From positions 1-9,133 of the forward strand of contig JAUVAJ010000041.1 in assembly GCA_030591795.1 (NCBI GenBank): DNA of 9,133 nucleotides, given 5' to 3'. The translations under genes were made by a program, and so were the position numbers. This document shows positions 4,393 to 9,133 of the stretch, in pieces (position 1 is the first letter of the stretch; each line of letters opens with the position of its first letter). The notes beneath the pieces are model-generated. The model did no database searches. It saw nothing but the letters and a program-made list of their open reading frames with translations, and was not told the DNA's origin. The DNA is from Desulfuromonadales bacterium (GTDB lineage: Bacteria > Desulfobacterota > Desulfuromonadia > Desulfuromonadales > UBA2294).

Positions 4393-6120
4393 TTATTCTT
4401 TATCTGTAGATTTGTCCATAGCGCCCTGGAGAAGATCGCCGAGGTTGCTGGTCGCGTTCTTCTGAGCACCGAGGAAGGCATCAACTTCAGCCTTTTCCTT
4501 CTGATTGGACAGCTGCTTGATTGACATGGCGATCTTGCGATCAACGGTGTCTACGTTCAGCACAACAGCTTCAAGCTTGTCACCAACTTTGGCAAAATCT
4601 TTTGGTGACTCAATTTTTTCCTTGCTGATCTCCGAAACATGAATCAGACCTTCGATGCCTTCTTCGATCTCCATAAAAATACCGAAATCGGTAACTGAAG
4701 TAACCTTGCCCTGAATGATTGTGCCCGGAGCATAGCGTTTTGGAATTGCCTGCCAAGGATCCTCTTCAAGCTGCTTGATACCGAGGGAAAAACGCTCGTT
4801 GTCACCATCGATATTGAGAACAACAGCCTTGACTGCATCACCCTTCTTGAATATTTCTGAAGGATGCTTGATCCGCTTCACCCAGGAGAGATCCGAAATG
4901 TGGACCAGTCCATCGATTCCTTCGTCTACACCGACGAAAATACCAAAATCGGTAATATTCTTGATCTGGCCCTCGATGATGGTTCCGGACGGGAACTTCT
5001 GGCCGATAACCTCCCACGGATTCGGCTCAACCTGCTTCAGGCCGAGAGAGATCCGACGATTTGGAATATCGAGTGCCAGAACAACCGACTCGACTTCGTC
5101 ACCGACATTAAGAATCTTGTTTGGGTGTTTGATGCGCTTGGTCCAGCTCATCTCAGAAACGTGAATCAGGCCTTCAACACCTTGGGACAGCTCGACGAAC
5201 GCGCCATAGTCAGTCAGGCTGACAACCTTACCGTTGATTTTTTCGCCAACTGGATAGGTTTTTTCAACTTCGAACCACGGGTCAGTGGTGGTCTGCTTCA
5301 TACCAAGAGAGACACGCTCTTTTTCCTTGTCGAACTTCAGAACCTTCACCTGAATAGTATCTGCTACCGACAAGATGTCCGACGGATGGTTAACCCGACC
5401 CCATGACATGTCAGTGATATGCAATAGTCCATCAATACCGCCGAGGTCAATAAACGCACCGTAATCGGTGAGATTCTTGACAATACCCTCTACCACCTGG
5501 TCTTCAGATAGCGTTTTAAGGGTCTCGCCACGCATCGATTCACGCTCGGTCTCAAGCAGAACCCGACGGGACAATACGATGTTGCCACGACGCTTGTTCA
5601 ACTTGATGATCTTGAAATCGAAAGTTTCGCCAATCAGTTTATCCAGATTGCGCACTGGACGCAGATCAACCTGGGAACCGGGCAAGAAGGCGTTGACGCC
5701 GATATCGACGGTCAGGCCACCTTTAATACGGGAAACGATCCGACCAGGCACAACAGCGTCTTCTTCAAGGGCGTTCCAGACCTTCTGGCGGTCGGCTTTT
5801 TCCTTGGAGAGGCTGATCAGTCCATGCTCATTCTCGGTCCGTTCAATCAAAACATCAAACTGGTCGCCAACTTTAAGTTCAATCGGGCCATCCTCACCAA
5901 CGAATTCGTTGATCGGGATCAATCCTTCAGACTTACCGCCGACATCAACAACGACCGTGTCCTTGTTGACCTGAACAATCGTCCCGTTAACCACGTTACC
6001 AGGCTTCAGTTCCTTGATGCTGTTCTCGAAAAGAGCCTCAAAGCTCTCTTCCATCTCGTCGAACTCATTTTCGTCGAGATCCTCGTCGTCCATGTTGAAT
6101 GTTTCTGTGTTTTCTACCAT
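4393..6120 (-). CDS. rpsA: 30S ribosomal protein S1, six S1 domains
   Basis: A 575-residue protein, a little longer than the 557 of E. coli S1. S1 binds mRNA at the 30S subunit and helps start translation, especially of messages with weak or structured ribosome sites. An acidic N-terminus (about residues 8-30, many Asp/Glu) precedes six S1 OB-fold repeats at roughly 39-106, 122-187, 206-275, 291-362, 378-449 and 465-536. Repeats 3-6 carry the conserved TDYGAF/TDFGIF and GLxHxS(E/D) words; repeats 1-2 are divergent, as expected for the ribosome-binding domains. A C-terminal tail follows. ATG at 6120 is preceded by AGGGGG about 12 nt away, a rather distant ribosome site. The 104-bp leader contains a candidate promoter and a short hairpin. 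S1 is autoregulated in E. coli; whether it is here cannot be seen. Confidence 0.97.
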   Translation of the reverse strand: MVENTETFNMDDEDLDENEFDEMEESFEALFENSIKELKPGNVVNGTIVQVNKDTVVVDVGGKSEGLIPINEFVGEDGPIELKVGDQFDVLIERTENEHGLISLSKEKADRQKVWNALEEDAVVPGRIVSRIKGGLTVDIGVNAFLPGSQVDLRPVRNLDKLIGETFDFKIIKLNKRRGNIVLSRRVLLETERESMRGETLKTLSEDQVVEGIVKNLTDYGAFIDLGGIDGLLHITDMSWGRVNHPSDILSVADTIQVKVLKFDKEKERVSLGMKQTTTDPWFEVEKTYPVGEKINGKVVSLTDYGAFVELSQGVEGLIHVSEMSWTKRIKHPNKILNVGDEVESVVLALDIPNRRISLGLKQVEPNPWEVIGQKFPSGTIIEGQIKNITDFGIFVGVDEGIDGLVHISDLSWVKRIKHPSEIFKKGDAVKAVVLNIDGDNERFSLGIKQLEEDPWQAIPKRYAPGTIIQGKVTSVTDFGIFMEIEEGIEGLIHVSEISKEKIESPKDFAKVGDKLEAVVLNVDTVDRKIAMSIKQLSNQKEKAEVDAFLGAQKNATSNLGDLLQGAMDKSTDKE

Positions 6121-6168
6121 TACTAGATGTTACCCCCTGGGGATTTTTTTCCCGCCTTTGACAGCAGG

Positions 6169-6183
6169 GTGACTGAAAGTCAC
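6169..6183 (-). other. Short hairpin in the rpsA leader
   Basis: GTGACT (6169-6174) and AGTCAC (6178-6183) form a perfect 6-bp stem with a 3-nt loop. It lies about 50 bp before the rpsA start and downstream of the candidate promoter, so it would be in the 5' UTR. There is no T-run after it, so it is not a convincing ispH terminator. A regulatory role is only a guess. Confidence 0.4.
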
Positions 6184-6191
6184 GGTGAAGG

Positions 6192-6220
6192 AAGATAGCA
6201 TAAAGGAATTTTAAAAACAA
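6192..6220 (-). promoter_or_regulatory. Candidate extended -10 promoter for rpsA
   Basis: On the minus strand, TTGTTT (6215-6220) and TATCTT (6192-6197) are spaced by 17 bp, with a TG one base before the -10 hexamer (extended -10). The hexamers match consensus at only 3 and 4 of 6 positions, so this is tentative. It sits in the ispH-rpsA gap, where an extra promoter for a highly expressed ribosomal protein would be expected. Confidence 0.35.
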
Positions 6221-6224
6221 ACCT

Positions 6225-7064
6225 TTATTTACCTATTTGCGCGACTTTATCAACGATTTTCTCAACGATCCATTGCGGTGTTGATGCACCGGCGGTGATT
6301 CCGGTAATTTCAACATCAGAGAACCAACCGAGATCAATCTCATCGGCGGTTTCGATATGATAAGTGCGGGGTTGAAGTTCCTTACAGATGTGCGCCAGTC
6401 GGGTGGTGTTGGCGCTGTTATGTCCGCCGATTACCAGCATCAGATCAACCTGACTGGCTACGGATCTGGCTTCATCCTGTCGGACAGTCGTTGCATCACA
6501 GATGGTATTAAAAACCCGCAATTCCGAACATTTGGCAAGGCAGGCTTCGACAACCTGACAGAAGTTGCTGTAAGACTGCGTGGTCTGGGCAACAAGGCCG
6601 ATCTTTCGACAGCGGGGCAGAGCCCCTACGTCCTCTTTGCTGGCTACGGTGAACACTTCGCCTTTATTTGCGTATGAGATGATCCCCTGCACTTCTGGAT
6701 GATCAGCTTCGCCGACCAGGACAACGGTGTAACCATCACGACTCAACTGTGCGGCATGATCTTGCGCCTTTTTCACAAACGGACAGGTAGCATCAATAAC
6801 TTCGACGTCACGAGACGATATCTGTTCCAGTTCACCGGCGGTGACTCCGTGTGAGCGCAGAATAACAGCTTCAGAATTAATATCATCGATGTCGGCAGCA
6901 ATTTTCACCCCTTTTTCAGCCAGTGACTCGACAACTTGTGGCGAATGAATAATCGGGCCAAACGAACAGAGATGCTTGCGTTCATCGGCAGCTTCAAAAG
7001 CCATAGTAATAGCTCGCTTAACACCGAAACAAAAACCGGAATTTTTGGCCATGACAATCTTCAT
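6225..7064 (-). CDS. ispH: 4-hydroxy-3-methylbut-2-enyl diphosphate reductase IspH (LytB)
   Basis: IspH carries out the last step of the MEP isoprenoid pathway, reducing HMBPP to IPP and DMAPP with an oxygen-sensitive [4Fe-4S] cluster. The 279 residues match the short bacterial form. All three cluster cysteines are present: C12 in SGFCFGVKRAI, C94 in DATCPFVKKAQ, and C189 in NTICDATTVRQ. Substrate-binding residues H40 (HSPQVVE), H72 (RSHG), H122 and E124 (GEADHPEVQG), the GGHNSANTTRL loop (213-223), and TAGASTPQWIV near the C-terminus are also in place. The ATG overlaps the cmk stop by one base (TGATG), implying coupled translation. rpsA follows after 104 bp. Some Clostridia fuse IspH with S1 domains, but here the two are separate genes. 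Confidence 0.97.
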   Translation of the reverse strand: MKIVMAKNSGFCFGVKRAITMAFEAADERKHLCSFGPIIHSPQVVESLAEKGVKIAADIDDINSEAVILRSHGVTAGELEQISSRDVEVIDATCPFVKKAQDHAAQLSRDGYTVVLVGEADHPEVQGIISYANKGEVFTVASKEDVGALPRCRKIGLVAQTTQSYSNFCQVVEACLAKCSELRVFNTICDATTVRQDEARSVASQVDLMLVIGGHNSANTTRLAHICKELQPRTYHIETADEIDLGWFSDVEITGITAGASTPQWIVEKIVDKVAQIGK

Positions 7065-7753
7065 CAGCGGCCTCCAGTCAGTTCGAAACGGCTATTTACA
7101 ACCTGCAGGATCCGGTCATGCACCTGAGCAATGGTCAAACCGGTAGTATCGACTTCAACTGCATCCCTGGTCATGACCAGTGGCGAGTGAGTCCGGGTTG
7201 AATCGAGGCGATCGCGTTGTTCAATTTCGCTAACCGTCTGCACCAGATCGACCTTCTCCCCCTTTGCCGTTAACTCATCATAACGTCTGCGGCCACGCTC
7301 TTCGGCTGTCGCGATCAGGAATATTTTAACTTCCGCCTCGGGGAAAACCACCGAACCGATGTCGCGGCCTTCCAGGACAACCCCACCCGTTCGGCCCATT
7401 TCTCTCTGCAATTCGACCAGCGCCGCCCTGACCTCCGGTACTGCCGCAACCTTCGGGGTCAACAGGCTAATCTCAGGGGTACGAATCGCAGCCGAGACAT
7501 CTTCACCATCCAGCAGAACTCGCTCACCTTCAGCTGTCTGCGCAAAAGAGATCTGAACGGCGCGGCTTAGATCAGTTAATCGATCGACATCTACTGAATC
7601 TATACCTGCGCGCTCAGCCGCCAGAGCTATACAGCGATACATGGCACCAGTGTCAATATTGGTATAACCAAGAGACTTTGCGACCAGTTTACTCAGGGTA
7701 CTTTTACCGGCCCCGGATGGGCCATCGATAGCGATAATGATTTTTTCAGGCAT
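7064..7753 (-). CDS. cmk: Cytidylate kinase (CMP/dCMP kinase)
   Basis: Phosphorylates CMP and dCMP with ATP, feeding CTP and dCTP synthesis in the cytosol. From the start chosen here the protein has 229 residues, usual for the family. The P-loop GPSGAGKST is at 11-19. NIDTGAMYR (32-40) follows, then LEGRDIGSVVFPEA (127-140) with the CMP-contacting Arg-Asp, the LID arginines EERGRRR (151-157), and RDRLDSTRTHSPL (180-192), the CMP-binding signature. An in-frame ATG 12 codons upstream (7789) would add MVAVAECSRLIS and overlap aroA by 31 bp. I prefer the ATG at 7753, because family members start just before the P-loop strand and an AAGG ribosome site lies 9 nt upstream, inside the end of aroA. 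The stop overlaps the ispH start. Confidence 0.95.
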   Translation of the reverse strand: MPEKIIIAIDGPSGAGKSTLSKLVAKSLGYTNIDTGAMYRCIALAAERAGIDSVDVDRLTDLSRAVQISFAQTAEGERVLLDGEDVSAAIRTPEISLLTPKVAAVPEVRAALVELQREMGRTGGVVLEGRDIGSVVFPEAEVKIFLIATAEERGRRRYDELTAKGEKVDLVQTVSEIEQRDRLDSTRTHSPLVMTRDAVEVDTTGLTIAQVHDRILQVVNSRFELTGGR

Positions 7754-7758
7754 AGATA

Positions 7759-9060
7759 TTAACCTTGAACACTCTGCAACAGCGACCAAAACCCCGGGAA
7801 TGATGTTTCAGTGCAGTCAGTGTCAGCAATCGCAATCTCTGCTGAAGCGCGACAGGCCGCAACCGCCAGGCTCATAGCAATGCGGTGATCACCATGCGAC
7901 GTTACCTTGCCACCGGACAAACACTCGACACCGTTTATAACCATACCATCTTCACGGGCCACAACATCGGCACCAAGTTTCGTCAACTCAGACACCATGG
8001 CGGCTATGCGGTCGGTCTCTTTAACCCGCAGTTCATGCGCATCGCGAATAGTCGTTGTCCCTTCGGCGAGCGCAGCAGCAACCGAAATTACCGGGAATTC
8101 ATCGATCGCCCGCGACACAACAGCCCCGCCGATCTCGATACCGTGCAGATCACTGCTCTTTACCAACAGATCTGCGACCGGCTCGCCACAAACGTCTCTC
8201 TCTTCCAGCAGCTCAATCTGCCCGCCCATCGCCTGCAATATATCGATGATGCCGCTCCGGGTCGGATTGATCCCGACATTACGAATCAGCAGCTCACTGT
8301 TCGGTGTTATCAGTCCGGCGACCAGAAAAAAGGCTGCCGATGAAATATCCCCGGGCACGATGACTTCACGACCGGTCAAGCGGCCACCCGGTGTCAAGGT
8401 GACACCACCTGAAAAAGATGCGAGATCAGCACCAAAAGCACGTAACATCCGCTCACTGTGATCGCGGGATAGATGCGGTTCACGCACAGTCGTCTGACCT
8501 TCAGCATAAAGACCAGCCAGCAAAATCGCCGATTTGACCTGGGCGCTGGCTACCGGCGAAGCATAGTCGATTCCGTGCAGATTGCCACCACGGATCACCA
8601 ATGGTGCCCGTTCGCCACCGTCCCGTCCATCGATACGGGCACCCATCAACGACAATGGCGCAACCACCCGCCGCATCGGCCGCTTGCGCAGATACTGGTC
8701 ACCGGTCAACACAGAAAAGAAGTCCTGGCCGGACAACAGGCCGGTCATCAGGCGCATGGTCGTCCCGGAATTACCACAATCAAGGATGTCTGATGGCTCG
8801 GTCAGACCGTGCAGACCAACCCCGTCCACCTGCAAGTTACCACCGCCGAGGTCTTCAATAGCAACGCCCATGGCACGAAACGCCTTAAGTGTTGAATAGT
8901 TGTCTTCACCCTGCAAAAACCCGCTGATTCTGGTTACGCCCTCGCTCAGTGCGCCAAACATAATAGACCGGTGCGAGATAGACTTATCTCCCGGCACACT
9001 GATTTTGCCACGTAACCCGCCTGCCGGTTTGATTGTTTTTGATTGCATTGTTATATCCAT
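7759..9060 (-). CDS. aroA: 3-phosphoshikimate 1-carboxyvinyltransferase (EPSP synthase)
   Basis: Joins shikimate-3-phosphate and phosphoenolpyruvate to give EPSP in the shikimate pathway. The 433-residue length is normal. Motifs in order are PGDKSISHRS (23-32), LDCGNSGTTMRLMTG (93-107), LRKRPMRR (124-131), SAQVK (172-176), RDHSE (199-203), NPTR (265-268), the catalytic acidic pair D320-E321 in DEFP, KETDR (347-351), and HGDHRIAM (389-396). GDKS, SAQxK, RxHxE and NxTR together are the words used to define class II EPSP synthases, and L104 replaces the Pro of class I enzymes. The first ATG (9060) directly abuts the stop of the upstream gene with no ribosome site. An ATG at 9048 (residue 5) has a weak GGAT before it and may be the real start. 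cmk follows after 5 bp. Confidence 0.96.
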   Translation of the reverse strand: MDITMQSKTIKPAGGLRGKISVPGDKSISHRSIMFGALSEGVTRISGFLQGEDNYSTLKAFRAMGVAIEDLGGGNLQVDGVGLHGLTEPSDILDCGNSGTTMRLMTGLLSGQDFFSVLTGDQYLRKRPMRRVVAPLSLMGARIDGRDGGERAPLVIRGGNLHGIDYASPVASAQVKSAILLAGLYAEGQTTVREPHLSRDHSERMLRAFGADLASFSGGVTLTPGGRLTGREVIVPGDISSAAFFLVAGLITPNSELLIRNVGINPTRSGIIDILQAMGGQIELLEERDVCGEPVADLLVKSSDLHGIEIGGAVVSRAIDEFPVISVAAALAEGTTTIRDAHELRVKETDRIAAMVSELTKLGADVVAREDGMVINGVECLSGGKVTSHGDHRIAMSLAVAACRASAEIAIADTDCTETSFPGFWSLLQSVQG

Positions 9061-9133
9061 TTATAAGATGGCGTCACGATTTTGCTTGGACGTTAAAAAG
9101 AAGTCGTACAATTTTTGCCCATCACCATCTTTA
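9061..9133 (-). CDS. C-terminal end of an upstream gene, probably prephenate dehydrogenase (TyrA)
   Basis: On the minus strand the frame from 9132 to TAA at 9061-9063 is open and reads 23 residues, KDGDGQKLYDFFLTSKQNR followed by DAIL. The stop abuts the aroA ATG with no gap, which is typical of operon neighbours. The charged helical tail with GDG..LYDFF resembles the end of TyrA-type prephenate dehydrogenases, and tyrA precedes aroA in Geobacter-type genomes. With only 23 residues the identity rests mainly on context. Confidence 0.5.
   Translation of the reverse strand, partial: KDGDGQKLYDFFLTSKQNRDAIL

Noticed and set aside
4864..5406. Long plus-strand ORFs opposite rpsA (also 4775-5164, 5468-5974, 5824-6126)
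   Set aside because: They are antisense to the highly conserved S1 domains. Their length comes from rpsA codon bias, and their peptides show no family motif.
7885..8461. Plus-strand ORFs opposite aroA (7885-8343, 7907-8461 and shorter ones to 8899)
   Set aside because: They are low-complexity, Arg/Pro/Ser-rich translations of the strand opposite a confidently assigned gene.

Overview
The window looks like chromosomal core sequence from a deltaproteobacterium of the Desulfuromonadales type (Geobacter, Pelobacter or Desulfuromonas relatives). The reasons are the minus-strand order (tyrA tail)-aroA-cmk-ispH-rpsA-ihfB, the Geobacter-like IHF-beta sequence, and the A/T-rich intergenic tracts with GCTGAT and CAGGATGG words. 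This assignment rests on remembered gene order and protein character, not on a search.

Layout. At the left edge, on the plus strand, are the last ~43 codons of a STAS-domain anti-sigma factor antagonist and a complete RsbW-type anti-sigma kinase, a partner-switching pair. Then comes a 350-bp convergent gap (578-927) filled with repeat modules. A minus-strand operon follows, read right to left: RluA/RluD-family pseudouridine synthase, lgt, and a HAD phosphatase whose start overlaps the lgt stop by 8 bp. Divergent from it, on the plus strand, is a noncoding RNA gene at about 3347-3562. It has a good sigma70 promoter, a 9-bp perfect closing stem spanning about 160 nt, an apical arm resembling 6S RNA, and an intrinsic terminator. 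A second repeat-filled convergent gap (3563-3888) separates it from ihfB.

From ihfB to the right edge everything is on the minus strand. In transcription order this is a tail probably of tyrA, aroA (EPSP synthase, class II motifs), cmk, ispH, rpsA (six S1 domains) and ihfB. The tyrA/aroA/cmk/ispH junctions are 0 to 5 nt apart or overlap, so this is a tightly coupled operon for aromatic amino acid, nucleotide and isoprenoid precursors. rpsA has a 104-bp leader with its own candidate promoter and is followed by a strong GC hairpin. ihfB has a near-perfect Shine-Dalgarno sequence and a 200-bp leader region.

No tRNA, rRNA, CRISPR array, insertion sequence or phage gene is visible. The protein genes are all familiar families. 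The parts a standard protein annotation would miss are the 6S-like RNA and the mosaic intergenic repeat family, which occupies both convergent gaps.
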